The translations under genes and the position numbers were made by a program. From contig CP102405.1 in the NCBI GenBank assembly GCA_024628785.1, positions 496,001-560,000 of the forward strand: DNA of 64,000 nt. The letters are read 5' to 3'. Under the pieces are notes generated by a model. It ran no database searches. It was not told the origin of the DNA and was given only the letters and a program-made list of their open reading frames with translations. This document shows, in pieces, positions 39,438 through 49,282 of this stretch (positions within the stretch are counted from its first letter, which is position 1; each line of letters begins with the position of its first letter). The stretch is from Fusobacteria bacterium ZRK30. GTDB lineage: Bacteria; Fusobacteriota; Fusobacteriia; Fusobacteriales; Fusobacteriaceae.

Positions 39438-40112
39438 TTAACTCATCCAATTTTCTCTCATGATTAGAGAGGTAGTGATACAGATATCTTTTAATTCTTG
39501 AGGGAGCTGTTTTTCTACTTCCTCGATACACGATATATATTTAATTGGAAGATTCAATTTTTTAGAAACTTCCTCAGAAACTTTTTGACCAAATAAAACA
39601 TCTTCCAATGTAGTTTTTCTCATCATATGAGTATTATTTACAAGGCCGGTAACCTTGATTCCAGTAGTTTTTTCTACAGCCTGTAAGTGAGCTATAACAT
39701 CTTCGGCATTCTGTGTTTCAGGTCTATAAGCATTGATGATGAAGAACATATCATAATCATCAGGTCTAATTTCCTTAGAGTGACGTGCCAAAGCTCTAGC
39801 TCCTACATTATCTCCTCCAACATCCAAAATTAAGTTCCATTCATTACCTACGATCAATGTTTCAACTTCTCCACTGACAGCAGGAATATCAAGAGCTGTT
39901 CCCTCGATAGAACTGTATATAACTTTGATTCCCTGTTCTCTTAAAATTTCAGCTTTCTCCCTGCTTCTAAAATAGGGATTAACTACATCCATATCAGCAA
40001 TGGCAACTTTGTCTTGAGACGCCTTAAGAGCCAAAGAATAGTTGATTGCAAATTCGGTTTTTCCACTTCCGTAGTGACCACAAATAATTCTAATTCTATT
40101 ATCTTTTAGCAT
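39438..40112 (-). CDS. P-loop ATPase of the MinD/ParA-like type linked to 2-oxoacid oxidoreductase
   Basis: A 224-residue cytosolic ATPase. Walker A is GHYGSGKTEF near residues 12-21, followed by IADMDVVNPYFRSRE and the Walker B-like NLILDVGGD. Proteins of this plan often precede ferredoxin-dependent 2-oxoacid oxidoreductases in anaerobes, but their role is unknown; cluster or cofactor loading is one guess. It is the first gene of the minus-strand operon, behind a good promoter at 40154-40183. Confidence 0.8.
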   Translation of the reverse strand: MLKDNRIRIICGHYGSGKTEFAINYSLALKASQDKVAIADMDVVNPYFRSREKAEILREQGIKVIYSSIEGTALDIPAVSGEVETLIVGNEWNLILDVGGDNVGARALARHSKEIRPDDYDMFFIINAYRPETQNAEDVIAHLQAVEKTTGIKVTGLVNNTHMMRKTTLEDVLFGQKVSEEVSKKLNLPIKYISCIEEVEKQLPQELKDICITTSLIMRENWMS

Positions 40113-40153
40113 TTTGAACTCCTAAGTTACTATATTTTTAGTACATATAATTG

Positions 40154-40183
40154 ATTATACTTTAAAATTGATGAAAAAGTCAA
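40154..40183 (-). promoter_or_regulatory. Promoter of the ATPase/2-oxoacid oxidoreductase operon
   Basis: On the minus strand, TTGACT and TATAAT are 18 bases apart, about 40 bases before the ATPase ATG. Confidence 0.7.
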
Positions 40184-40348
40184 CAAAAAAAAGCTTTTTT
40201 TTGATCGGATTAGAATTAAAATAGGATATTATGTTTTGATAACATACGGCCATAATAGGAGTAGCCTTGTATTTACAAAGAATTCCTATAAATCTATCTT
40301 TTTTTTATCTTTTGAGAAAAATAAAATTTAAATTTTTTAATTTTTTCG

Positions 40349-40376
40349 TTGACATAAAATTTAAAAATTGTATAAT
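40349..40376 (+). promoter_or_regulatory. Promoter of ridA
   Basis: Perfect TTGACA and TATAAT boxes are separated by 16 bases, 40 bases before the ridA start. Together with the minus-strand promoter it occupies the divergent 303-base gap, which otherwise holds only AT-rich sequence. Confidence 0.85.
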
Positions 40377-40415
40377 TTATATAGTAATATCATAATAAAA
40401 AATGGAGGTAAAATC

Positions 40416-40796
40416 ATGTCAAAAAGATATATTCATACAGACAATGCACCAGCAGCATTAGGACCATATTCACAAGCGGTAGAAGTAAACGGAACATTAT
40501 ATGTTTCAGGACAAATCCCATTCGTACCAGCTACAATGGAATTAGTATCTGAAGATGTACAAGAGCAAGCTAAACAATCATTAGAAAATGTAAAGGCTAT
40601 CCTTACTGAAGCTGGGTACTCTTTAGCTGATGTTGTAAAGGCTGGAGTTTTCATCAAAGATATGAATGACTTTGGAAAGATCAATGAGATCTATGCACAA
40701 TACTTTACAGATACAAAACCTGCTAGAGCTTGTGTAGAAGTAGCTAGATTACCAAAAGATGTTAAAGTTGAGATTGAAGTAATCGCAGTAAAATAA
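40416..40796 (+). CDS. ridA: RidA family enamine/imine deaminase
   Basis: A 126-residue protein of the RidA (YjgF/YER057c) family, which hydrolyses reactive enamines made by PLP enzymes such as threonine dehydratase. The N-terminal [19 protein letters not shown], and the C-terminal [19 protein letters not shown] match the family, including the Arg that binds the substrate carboxylate. ATG 40416 has GGAGG before it; a longer in-frame start at 40368 lies on the -10 box and is rejected. Confidence 0.96.
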   Translation: MSKRYIHTDNAPAALGPYSQAVEVNGTLYVSGQIPFVPATMELVSEDVQEQAKQSLENVKAILTEAGYSLADVVKAGVFIKDMNDFGKINEIYAQYFTDTKPARACVEVARLPKDVKVEIEVIAVK

Positions 40797-41164
40797 TTGA
40801 AATAATCTTATAGAATTTAGGAGAATCTTTGGGTTCTTCTATTTTTTTATTACAACTATATTAAAATTAAGGAAAAACTTATGGAAAATAAAGATATTTT
40901 ATTAATAAATAATTTATACTATATATTAAAGGAATAAAAATAAAAATCGTACTAAAATACAGTACTTTTAATGAAAAAAGTTCGTTATTTATTTTTTTAA
41001 GTTATTTATTTTTGGTATCGTTGTGTTTATATTTGCGTTTGTAATTAAAAGTTGCTTAAGAAATGAGAAAATTAGGGTTAAAACTTTTTAAAACTGAAGA
41101 ATTTATAGTATTACATTAGTATATAGAATGTTTATGTTATAAAAATAAAACTAGGGAGGTAAGA
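40797..41164 (+). other. AT-rich leader region before the first peptide-binding gene
   Basis: These 368 bases hold the ridA terminator (40818-40848) and then no ORF of note. The last 65 bases closely resemble those before the second binding-protein gene (43333-43395), including TAGTATTACATTAGTATATA and the ribosome site, so the gene was duplicated with its promoter. Confidence 0.7.
40818..40848 (+). terminator. Terminator of ridA
   Basis: A 10-bp stem (TAGGAGAATC/GGTTCTTCTA with G-T pairs) and seven T residues. Confidence 0.8.
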
Positions 41165-42967
41165 ATGAAAAAAAAATTATTAATACTTGGAGTGTTAGCA
41201 ACCTTGTTATTAACGGGGTGCGGAGGATCGGATAAGGAAACAGCAGGAACTACTGGGGAAAAAGGTAAGGAAACAACCTTTGTAATGGGATCAGCTAACT
41301 TTAATGGTGATTTCTATGAGGGGTGGACAAATTCAGCATATGATGCAAATATCAGAAGATTGGTATGGGGTGGAGGACTTTTATCACCGACAGACAAGGG
41401 TGAACTAACTTTATCTTCCTTTGTGGAGAGTAAGACATTATCAAAATCTGACCCGTCTAAAGAAAATGATGATGTTTGGACATTTAAGATAAAAGATGGA
41501 ATGAAGTTTTCAAATGGAGACCCGTTGACAGCTAAGGATGTAAAGTTTACATATGATTTTTATATGGATAAAAAAGCTTTATCGGATACAGGAGCGACAA
41601 CAAGCCTTCCAGAATATATTGACAGAGTGGAATTAGATGAAGCTAACAACAGTGTGACTTTTTATTTGAAAAAGGTTTTGTATACTATAGATAACACTGT
41701 ATTCGGAGAAACTATGTATATACTGGATTCTACAAATATTCTTGCAGAATCAGAAAAAGCAGGAGTAAATCCTCAGCAATGGGTAAAGGCAAATATGTCT
41801 ACTCCAATAGGGTATGGGCCGTATAAGATCGATGAGTATATAGAGTCACAATATGTAAAACTATCTATCAACGAAAACTATCAGGGTAACTTTGAAGGGG
41901 AAAAGCCTAGTATAGATCATTTAATAGTTCAAAATGTACCGGAAGAAACTAAGATAACTCAGTTAGTCAGTGGAGAGGTCGACGGGCTTGTAAATATTGG
42001 GAAAGAAGAAAATGTAGATGCTGTTTTAGCAGAGACATCAACACTAACAACTAATAACTATTTCCGTCATGGGGGAGGACAGATTACATTCCATAATGAT
42101 TTTGGACCAGTACAATTGCCGGAAGTAAGAAAGGCTTTTGCATATGAATTTGATAGAATTAAATTTAGAAATATTTTCTTAGGGAAATACGGAATCTCAT
42201 CTAATGCACCATACTCTAGAAATATGTGGATGATGTATGAGGACGGTGAAAAGCTAGGAACAGAGGGGAAATTTGAAAAATCATTGACTAGTTATGATAT
42301 CTTAGATGCAGATGGTAACTGGGATGAAGCAGCTAACTTAAAAGAAGCCCATAAATTATTGGATCAGGCTGCAGCTAAAACAGACGGGTTATATGCAAAA
42401 TTAACTAAGGATGCAGATGGAACTTATCTATGGGAAGGAAAGGAACTTACCCTTAATTTGGCTATCACATCAGCATGGACAGATGCAATCAACCTTACTC
42501 TGACTAAGGGAGTTCAAGATAAGTTTGGAATGAAGATCAATGTAGACTCTATGGACTGGTCTATCATGGCTAATAATTTATATGGAAATGCAGCTTTAAG
42601 TGAGAGAAAATACCATATGTTTACAGGTGGAACTTCATATGTATTAAAAGCTAATCCTTATGCTGACTGGTCTAAGACAAAGATCTTACCTTATGGAAAA
42701 GGATCTTCAAGTAATACACCAAGATATGTCGGTGACGAAGAACTACTTATTGCTATAAGAGATGCTAATCCGTCAACTGATGAAGGAACTGCTAACTACA
42801 AGAAAAACTGGAGAAAATGGATTGTAGGAGTCAATAAAGAACTGCCGTCATTACCACTATACTCAAATAACTACTACGATGCTTATACAAATAAGATAGA
42901 AAATTTTGAGACAAATGCACTATGGCAATGGCCTTATGCAATAATAAAAGCAGATTTCAAAAAATAA
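41165..42967 (+). CDS. Peptide ABC transporter substrate-binding lipoprotein, copy 1
   Basis: A 600-residue SBP family 5 (OppA/DppA) protein. The N-terminus is a lipoprotein signal, MKKKLLILGVLATLLLTGC, with the lipobox LLTGC and Cys19 as lipid anchor, followed by a Gly/Ser/Lys-rich linker. Further on are WTFKIKDGMKFSNGDPLTAKD and the conserved GYGPYKIDEY region. It should deliver oligopeptides or dipeptides to the OppBC channel. It is about 75-80 percent identical by eye to copy 2. GGGAGG precedes the ATG. Confidence 0.95.
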   Translation: MKKKLLILGVLATLLLTGCGGSDKETAGTTGEKGKETTFVMGSANFNGDFYEGWTNSAYDANIRRLVWGGGLLSPTDKGELTLSSFVESKTLSKSDPSKENDDVWTFKIKDGMKFSNGDPLTAKDVKFTYDFYMDKKALSDTGATTSLPEYIDRVELDEANNSVTFYLKKVLYTIDNTVFGETMYILDSTNILAESEKAGVNPQQWVKANMSTPIGYGPYKIDEYIESQYVKLSINENYQGNFEGEKPSIDHLIVQNVPEETKITQLVSGEVDGLVNIGKEENVDAVLAETSTLTTNNYFRHGGGQITFHNDFGPVQLPEVRKAFAYEFDRIKFRNIFLGKYGISSNAPYSRNMWMMYEDGEKLGTEGKFEKSLTSYDILDADGNWDEAANLKEAHKLLDQAAAKTDGLYAKLTKDADGTYLWEGKELTLNLAITSAWTDAINLTLTKGVQDKFGMKINVDSMDWSIMANNLYGNAALSERKYHMFTGGTSYVLKANPYADWSKTKILPYGKGSSSNTPRYVGDEELLIAIRDANPSTDEGTANYKKNWRKWIVGVNKELPSLPLYSNNYYDAYTNKIENFETNALWQWPYAIIKADFKK

Positions 42968-43395
42968 TGTTAGGAATTGAAATAATTCAAATTGTTTAAT
43001 AGAATTTGAGAGGGTCTTCGGATCCTCCTATTTTTATATTAGAAACTACTAGTTTTCAAAATATACAAAGAATAAATTAAGGGAAAAATCATAAAAAATT
43101 AAGATGTTTTAATTATATAAATAATTGATAGTGTAATCAATAAATAATATATATATAATACCAAAATATAGAACTATTCATTAGAAAAGTTCATATTTTT
43201 TTAAGGAATTTCTAATTTTAAATTGATTATTTTTTGGTATTATGATACTTTTAATTTATGCTTTAAATTAATAAAGAATTATATTTTAATTAAATTATTC
43301 GAAAATCAAAATTAAAGTTTTTAAAATCAAGAAAATTATAGTATTACATTAGTATATATAATGATTATGTTCTAAAAAAAACTAGGGAGGAAAGA
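42968..43395 (+). other. Region between the tandem binding-protein genes
   Basis: 428 bases with no credible gene. They contain a terminator at 43009-43036 with a TTCG tetraloop, then AT-rich sequence, and a 65-base segment before copy 2 that mirrors the one before copy 1. A -10-like TATAAT lies at 43357-43362. Confidence 0.7.
43009..43036 (+). terminator. Terminator after binding-protein copy 1
   Basis: Stem AGGGTC/GATCCT closed by TTCG and followed by TATTTTTA. It may be leaky, allowing some read-through to copy 2. Confidence 0.78.
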
Positions 43396-45186
43396 ATGAA
43401 GAAAAAATTATTGATACTTGGAGTATTGGCAACTTTATTATTTACAGGTTGCGGTGGATCGGACAAAGAAACAGCAGGGACAACAGAGGGGAAAAGTAAA
43501 CCTACAACCTTTGTAATGGGATCATCTAATTTTAATGGAGATTTTTACGATGGATGGACAAACTCATCGTATGATGCAAATGTCAGAAGATTAGTATGGG
43601 GGGGAGGACTTTTATCACCGACAGATAAGGGTGAATTAGTTTTAGCTTCCTTTGTAGAGAGCAGAACTTTAACAAAATCAGATCCTTCAATGAAGAGTGA
43701 AGATATATGGACATTTAAGATAAAGGATGGGATGAAGTTTTCAAATGGAGATCCGTTGACAGCTAAGGATGTAAAATTTACATATGATTTTTACATGGAT
43801 AAAGAAGCTTTGGGGAATACAGGTGGAACAAGCAGTTTAGATCAATATATTGGGAAAATTGATCTTGATGAAGAGAATAATACAATTACATTCCATTTAA
43901 AACAACTTATATATACTGTAGATGCTTCAGCATTTTCAACATTTATTTTAGATTCTACATATATAAGTGTAGGGGCAGAAAAAGACGGAATAACTCCTCA
44001 GCAATGGGTAAAGGCAAATATGTCTGCTCCAATAGGTTACGGACCATATAAGATAGATGAATATGTAGAGTCACAATATGTAAAATTGTCTATCAATGAA
44101 AATTACCAGGGTAACTTTGAGGGAGAAAAACCGAATATAGATAGATTAATTGTTCAAAATGTACCTGAGGAAACTAAGGTAACTCAATTAGTAACAGGGG
44201 AAATTGATGGTATAACAGGATTAATTAAAGAAGAAAATATAGATGCAGCAAAAGGTGATCAAGCTATTGCTACAAATGATTATTTCAGACATGGTGGAGG
44301 GCAAATCACATTCCATTCTGATTTTGGACCTGTACAACTACCAGAAGTAAGAAAGGCTTTTGCCTATGAATTTGACAGAATTAAATTCAGAGAGATCTTC
44401 TTAGGAAAATACGGAATAGCTTCAAATGCACCATATTCTAGAAATATGTGGATGATGTATGAAGATGGTGAGCAGTTAGGAACAGAGGGAAAATTTGAAA
44501 AATCATTGACAAGTTATGATATTTTAGATGCTGATGGTAACTGGGATGAAGGAGCTAACTTAAAAGAAGCGCATAAATTACTGGATGAGGCTGCGGCTAA
44601 AACAGATGGATTATATGCAAAATTAACTAAGGATGCAGATGGAACTTATCTATGGGAAGGGAAGGAGCTTACTCTTAATCTGGCTATTACAGCAGCTTGG
44701 ACAGATGCAGTCAACCTTACTCTGACTAAGGGAGTTCAAGAGGAATTTGGGATTAAGATCAATGTAGATTCTATGGACTGGTCTATCATGGCTAACAACC
44801 TATATGGAAATGCAGCTTTAAGCGAAAGGAAATATCATATGTTTACAGGAGGAACTTCATATTCGATAAAATATGATCCATATGCTAACTGGTCTAGTAC
44901 GAAGATCCTGCCTTATGGAAAAGGATCATCAACTAACAGTGCAAGATATATTGGAGACGAAAAATTACTTGATGAGATCAGATTCTCAAACCCATCAACA
45001 GAGGAAGGAACAGCTAGTTATAAAGCTAACTGGAGAAAGTGGATTGTAGAAGTTAATGAAGATCTGCCTTTATTACCGTTATACTCAAATAACTACTATG
45101 ATGCTTATACAAATAGAGTGGAAAATTTTGAAACAAATGCTTTATGGCAATGGCCTTATGCAATTGTAAAAGCCAGATTTAAATAA
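43396..45186 (+). CDS. Peptide ABC transporter substrate-binding lipoprotein, copy 2
   Basis: A 596-residue paralogue of copy 1, with the same lipobox (LFTGC) and layout. Differences concentrate between residues about 150 and 290 and in the segment before the ligand domain, for example IGKIDLDEENNTITFHLKQ, whereas long stretches such as FDRIKF and TSYDILDADGNWDE are unchanged. This suggests altered peptide specificity. It directly precedes the permease genes, separated by a strong hairpin. Confidence 0.95.
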   Translation: MKKKLLILGVLATLLFTGCGGSDKETAGTTEGKSKPTTFVMGSSNFNGDFYDGWTNSSYDANVRRLVWGGGLLSPTDKGELVLASFVESRTLTKSDPSMKSEDIWTFKIKDGMKFSNGDPLTAKDVKFTYDFYMDKEALGNTGGTSSLDQYIGKIDLDEENNTITFHLKQLIYTVDASAFSTFILDSTYISVGAEKDGITPQQWVKANMSAPIGYGPYKIDEYVESQYVKLSINENYQGNFEGEKPNIDRLIVQNVPEETKVTQLVTGEIDGITGLIKEENIDAAKGDQAIATNDYFRHGGGQITFHSDFGPVQLPEVRKAFAYEFDRIKFREIFLGKYGIASNAPYSRNMWMMYEDGEQLGTEGKFEKSLTSYDILDADGNWDEGANLKEAHKLLDEAAAKTDGLYAKLTKDADGTYLWEGKELTLNLAITAAWTDAVNLTLTKGVQEEFGIKINVDSMDWSIMANNLYGNAALSERKYHMFTGGTSYSIKYDPYANWSSTKILPYGKGSSTNSARYIGDEKLLDEIRFSNPSTEEGTASYKANWRKWIVEVNEDLPLLPLYSNNYYDAYTNRVENFETNALWQWPYAIVKARFK

Positions 45187-45199
45187 ACAAATAAATATT

Positions 45200-45227
45200 A
45201 AATAAGCAGAGGGGGCTCTGCTTATTT
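45200..45227 (+). promoter_or_regulatory. Intercistronic hairpin between binding protein and permease genes
   Basis: An 11-bp perfect stem (AAATAAGCAGA/TCTGCTTATTT) with a GGGGGC loop and no proper T-run. Such structures typically protect binding-protein mRNA and lower permease expression; this role is inferred. Confidence 0.75.
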
Positions 45228-45240
45228 ATTGGAGGTAAAT

Positions 45241-46272
45241 ATGGAAAAGGAAAAACAGCAAGGAAAAATAAGAACTCTATTTGATAACGTATTTCCCTAT
45301 TTAAAATATATAGGAAATAGATTGTTTCACCTCTTACCAGTTGTGATTATAATCTCAATAGTTATATTTACATTGATACAATTGATGCCGGGAGATCCTA
45401 TCTTAGCGATGATAAATCCAGAGACAACTGCTAATATGACAGAGGAACAAAGGGTAGCATATATAGAGACCATGAGAAAAGTATTGGGATATGATAAACC
45501 TGTTATAGTAAGATATTTTTTATGGTGGAAAGATGTATTGACTGCTAATTTTGGTTACTCAGTAGCACTTAATAAGCCTATCAATGAATTTATTGGAAGT
45601 TATATTATGAATTCATTCAAAGTTAATATTGTAGGATTTGTTTTAGCTTTCTTGATTGCTATACCTATCGGAATTAAATCAGCAGTAAAGAAAAATACAA
45701 GATACGATAAGGTGGTAACTGTAATGTCTATGGTTGGAATTTCCCTTCCTTCATTCTTTATGGCACTGTTATTAGTATTATTATTTTCTGCAGTACTAAG
45801 AATCTTACCGTTTTCAGGGATGGTAGATCCTAGAGGTGTAAGACCTGAGTATGTATATTATATCCTGCCAGTTTCAGTAATTGTATTATCATCTCTTGCA
45901 GGGTTGATCAGATATATTAGAAACGCCATGATAGAAGTTTTAAAAGCTGACTATATCAGAACTTCCAGAGCAAAGGGATTAGCGGAGAAAGTAGTTATCT
46001 ACAGACATGCCTTTAAAAATGCATTGATTCCTGTAATTACAATCATTGGATTCTGGATTCCTGCATTATTTGGCGGATCTATCATCGTAGAGAAAATATT
46101 TGCATGGCCTGGAATGGGACTTTTGATGAACCAGGCATATCAATTTAAAGACAGGGGAGTTTTATCTACTGTATTGTTATTCTTTGCAGTATTGACATTG
46201 TTTGCTAATTTATTTATCGATGTAGGTTATGCATTGGTAGATCCTAGAATAAAAGCAAGGAGGATAAAATAA
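45241..46272 (+). CDS. oppB: Peptide ABC transporter permease (OppB/DppB)
   Basis: A 343-residue inner-membrane permease with six hydrophobic segments. The first is preceded by a cytosolic tail of about 30 residues. LMPGDP and the coupling motif TSRAKGLAEKVVIYRHAFKNALIP near residues 240-265 are classic; the EAA loop contacts the ATPases. ATG 45241 has TGGAGG before it; an in-frame TTG at 45229 adds four residues but overlaps the ribosome site. Opp and Dpp cannot be told apart reliably. Confidence 0.94.
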   Translation: MEKEKQQGKIRTLFDNVFPYLKYIGNRLFHLLPVVIIISIVIFTLIQLMPGDPILAMINPETTANMTEEQRVAYIETMRKVLGYDKPVIVRYFLWWKDVLTANFGYSVALNKPINEFIGSYIMNSFKVNIVGFVLAFLIAIPIGIKSAVKKNTRYDKVVTVMSMVGISLPSFFMALLLVLLFSAVLRILPFSGMVDPRGVRPEYVYYILPVSVIVLSSLAGLIRYIRNAMIEVLKADYIRTSRAKGLAEKVVIYRHAFKNALIPVITIIGFWIPALFGGSIIVEKIFAWPGMGLLMNQAYQFKDRGVLSTVLLFFAVLTLFANLFIDVGYALVDPRIKARRIK

Positions 46273-47276
46273 TGAGTAATAATGATAAATTAAATAAACA
46301 GCATGAAAAAATTATTTCTCCTACAAGGCAGATAATTGAAAAATTTAAACATAATAAATTAGCAATGGCCGGACTTATTTCATTTATATTTTTAATAATA
46401 GTTATAGTAGGAGCTAAATTGTATATACATATTACTAACTATGACTTGGCAAATGTAGATATATCCCAGAAATATATGAAACCAAGTATGGATCATCTAT
46501 TTGGAACAGATGCCCAGGGAAGAGACTTATTTCTAAGGGTATTAGCTGGTGGATGGATCTCTATACAGGTAGGTCTGTTATCTACTTTCTTATCTGTAAT
46601 TTTAGGAGTTTCAATTGGAGCCATAGCAGGATTCTTTGGCGGAAAAGTAGACACGTTAATAATGAGGGGAACAGAGATTGTTTCAGCATTTCCATTTTTA
46701 GCAATTGCAATGACTATATCTGCTATATTCATGGATTTAGATCCCCAGCTTAGATTATACCTGATAATCTTTATCTTAGGATTCTTAAGGTGGACCGGGT
46801 TAGCAAGGATGGTAAGGGGACAGATCCTATCTCTTAGAGAACAAGAGTTTATAGTAGCAACAAAAGCTTTAGGTATCAGCAGTTTTAACCAAATAACAAA
46901 GCATTTAGTTCCAAATGTATTAACATATGTAATCGTTAGTGGAACTCTTACATTTGCAGGAGCAATCCTTATGGAATCTTCACTATCATATTTAGGATTA
47001 TCAGTAACAGAGCCTATTCCTACGTGGGGAAGACTTATCAGTCTGTCTGCTAAGAATGCTATTATAATGACAAATTACTGGTGGACTTGGATCTTCCCGG
47101 GATTGGCATTATTTATCTTAATAATGAGTATCAATGTAATCGGAGAAGGGCTGAGAGATTCTGTAGATCCAAAATCTCAATATGTTACTAAGGAACAGAG
47201 AATAAGAATTAGAGAAAAGAGAAAAAGAGAGAAAGAAAGACAAAGAAGAAGAAAATTAGCAAAGGCGGCGGTGTAG
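46272..47276 (+). CDS. oppC: Peptide ABC transporter permease (OppC/DppC)
   Basis: A 334-residue permease. HLFGTDAQGRDLF near residue 75 is the family signature, and the EAA-type loop ATKALGISSFNQITKHLVPN follows near 195-215. The C-terminus RIREKRKREKERQRRRK is unusually basic, probably cytosolic. It overlaps oppB by one base (TAATG). Confidence 0.94.
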   Translation: MSNNDKLNKQHEKIISPTRQIIEKFKHNKLAMAGLISFIFLIIVIVGAKLYIHITNYDLANVDISQKYMKPSMDHLFGTDAQGRDLFLRVLAGGWISIQVGLLSTFLSVILGVSIGAIAGFFGGKVDTLIMRGTEIVSAFPFLAIAMTISAIFMDLDPQLRLYLIIFILGFLRWTGLARMVRGQILSLREQEFIVATKALGISSFNQITKHLVPNVLTYVIVSGTLTFAGAILMESSLSYLGLSVTEPIPTWGRLISLSAKNAIIMTNYWWTWIFPGLALFILIMSINVIGEGLRDSVDPKSQYVTKEQRIRIREKRKREKERQRRRKLAKAAV

Positions 47277-48278
47277 ATGAAAACAAATGAAAACTTACTT
47301 GAAATAAGAAATCTGCATACTTATTTCTTTACTAATAAAGGTACGATAAAAGCTGTAAATGGTGTAGATATGGAGATCCAAAGAGGTAGAACTCTTGGGG
47401 TTGTAGGAGAATCAGGATCAGGAAAATCTATAACTTCATTCAGTATATTAAAACTTATAGATGATCCCGGTGATATTGTAGACGGAAGTATAATGTTTGA
47501 TGGTGAAGAACTGTTGGACTATACAGAAGATGAAATGAGACAAATAAGAGGTAATGAGATATCTATGATATTCCAGGAGCCTATGACAAGTTTAAATCCT
47601 GTATTGAAGATAGGGGAACAATTAGGAGAGCCACTAATTCTTCATCAGGGTATGGATAAAAACCAGGCTTGGGAAAGATCTATAGACCTTCTAAGAGAGG
47701 TTAAGATACCTGAACCAGAAGGAGTAATCCATAACTATCCTCATCAATTATCAGGGGGAATGAGACAAAGGGTAATGATAGCTATGGCACTAGCCTGCGA
47801 ACCTAAATTACTTATCGCTGACGAGCCGACAACTGCCTTGGATGTAACTATACAGGCGCAGATATTTAACCTTATGAATGACCTAAAGAGAAAACATAAT
47901 ACAGCTATATTATTTATAACCCATGACCTGGGAGCTATAGCAGAATTAGCTGATGACGTAGTAGTAATGTATACAGGAGAAGCAGTAGAAAAAGCTCCAG
48001 TAGAGATATTATTCTCAAAAGTTTCAAAGTTTTCTCATCCATACAAAGAAGGATTATTGAACTCTATTCCAAAACTAAATGAAGAGGTGGAATATTTAGA
48101 TCAAATAGATGGAAGTGTACCTCATCCATTGAACCTTCCAATCGGCTGTAGATTTGCACCTCGTTGCAAGTTTGCTACCCAAAAATGTATCGATGAAAAA
48201 CCAAATCTTGTAGAGGTAGAACCTAATCATCTGATCAGATGTTTCTATCCAAATAAGGAGCAGAGAGATGGAAAATAG
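47277..48278 (+). CDS. oppD: Peptide ABC transporter ATP-binding protein (OppD/DppD)
   Basis: A 333-residue ATPase. It has Walker A GESGSGKS near residue 43, signature LSGGMRQR near 160, Walker B LLIADEPTTALD and the switch histidine in FITHDLG. The C-terminal oligopeptide domain has the Cys pattern CRFAPRCKFATQKC that may hold an iron-sulfur cluster. It starts directly after the oppC stop. Confidence 0.96.
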   Translation: MKTNENLLEIRNLHTYFFTNKGTIKAVNGVDMEIQRGRTLGVVGESGSGKSITSFSILKLIDDPGDIVDGSIMFDGEELLDYTEDEMRQIRGNEISMIFQEPMTSLNPVLKIGEQLGEPLILHQGMDKNQAWERSIDLLREVKIPEPEGVIHNYPHQLSGGMRQRVMIAMALACEPKLLIADEPTTALDVTIQAQIFNLMNDLKRKHNTAILFITHDLGAIAELADDVVVMYTGEAVEKAPVEILFSKVSKFSHPYKEGLLNSIPKLNEEVEYLDQIDGSVPHPLNLPIGCRFAPRCKFATQKCIDEKPNLVEVEPNHLIRCFYPNKEQRDGK

Positions 48279-49263
48279 AAAAATAATATTAGAAACTAAA
48301 GGGCTTAAGCAACATTTTCCTACCGGGAAAAGAAAAAATGGTGAAAGATTATTTGTCAAGGCAAATGATGGGATAGATATGGTGTTATACGAAGGGGAAA
48401 CTATAGGAATAGTAGGAGAGTCAGGGTGTGGTAAATCTACATTCGGAAGAAGTCTGCTTAAATTATATAACCCTACAGCAGGAAAAATAGTCTATGACGG
48501 TAAAGATATAACGGATCTATCTGTAAAGCAGATGGTACCTTTAAGACGTGAGATGCAGATAATATTCCAAGATCCATATTCATCATTAAATCCTAGGATG
48601 ACAGTAGGAAATATAATTGGAGAAGCTTTGGTAGAGCACAAGATATACAAAGCTGGATCTAAGGAACTTGAAACATATGTAAAAAAAATAATGAAAACTT
48701 GCGGGTTGGATGACTACATGATCTATAGATTCCCTCATGAGTTTAGTGGAGGACAAAGACAAAGAATCGGGATAGCCAGATCTTTGGCTTTAAAACCTAA
48801 GTTTATAGTCTGTGATGAGGCTGTATCTGCCCTAGATGTATCTATTCAGTCACAGGTAATAAATTTATTGAATGATTTAAAAAAGGAATTTGGAATGTCA
48901 TATCTATTTATATCTCATGACCTTTCAGTGGTAAAACATATCTCTGATAGGATTGGGGTAATGTATTTAGGGAACATGGTAGAATTAGCCCCTAAAAAAA
49001 ATCTATATGCAACTCCTCAGCATCCATACACAAAAGCACTATTATCTTCTATCCCGGAAACGGATCTGGATATCATAAAGAATAGAAAGAGGATTGTATT
49101 AGAGGGAGATATTCCTTCAAATGTAACTCCTCCATCTGGATGTAAATTCCATACTAGATGTCCTATCGCTAAGGATGTCTGCAAAGCAGAGGAACCTAAG
49201 TGGGAAGAGGTATCAGAGGGTCACTTTGTAGCCTGTCACTATAAGGGTGCGGAACTTGTTTAA
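48268..49263 (+). CDS. oppF: Peptide ABC transporter ATP-binding protein (OppF/DppF)
   Basis: A 331-residue ATPase partner of OppD. It has Walker A GESGCGKS, signature FSGGQRQR, Walker B FIVCDEAVSALD, and the C-terminal CKFHTRCPIAKDVC motif. It overlaps oppD by 11 bases with GGAG before the ATG. Confidence 0.96.
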   Translation: MENRKIILETKGLKQHFPTGKRKNGERLFVKANDGIDMVLYEGETIGIVGESGCGKSTFGRSLLKLYNPTAGKIVYDGKDITDLSVKQMVPLRREMQIIFQDPYSSLNPRMTVGNIIGEALVEHKIYKAGSKELETYVKKIMKTCGLDDYMIYRFPHEFSGGQRQRIGIARSLALKPKFIVCDEAVSALDVSIQSQVINLLNDLKKEFGMSYLFISHDLSVVKHISDRIGVMYLGNMVELAPKKNLYATPQHPYTKALLSSIPETDLDIIKNRKRIVLEGDIPSNVTPPSGCKFHTRCPIAKDVCKAEEPKWEEVSEGHFVACHYKGAELV

Positions 49264-49282
49264 AGATAAAGAAAAAGGGACT

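Noticed and set aside
40184-40203. A-run/T-run palindrome AAAAAAAAGCTTTTTTTT in the divergent promoter gap
   Set aside because: No gene ends here, so a terminator is unlikely; it may just be an A-tract that bends DNA.
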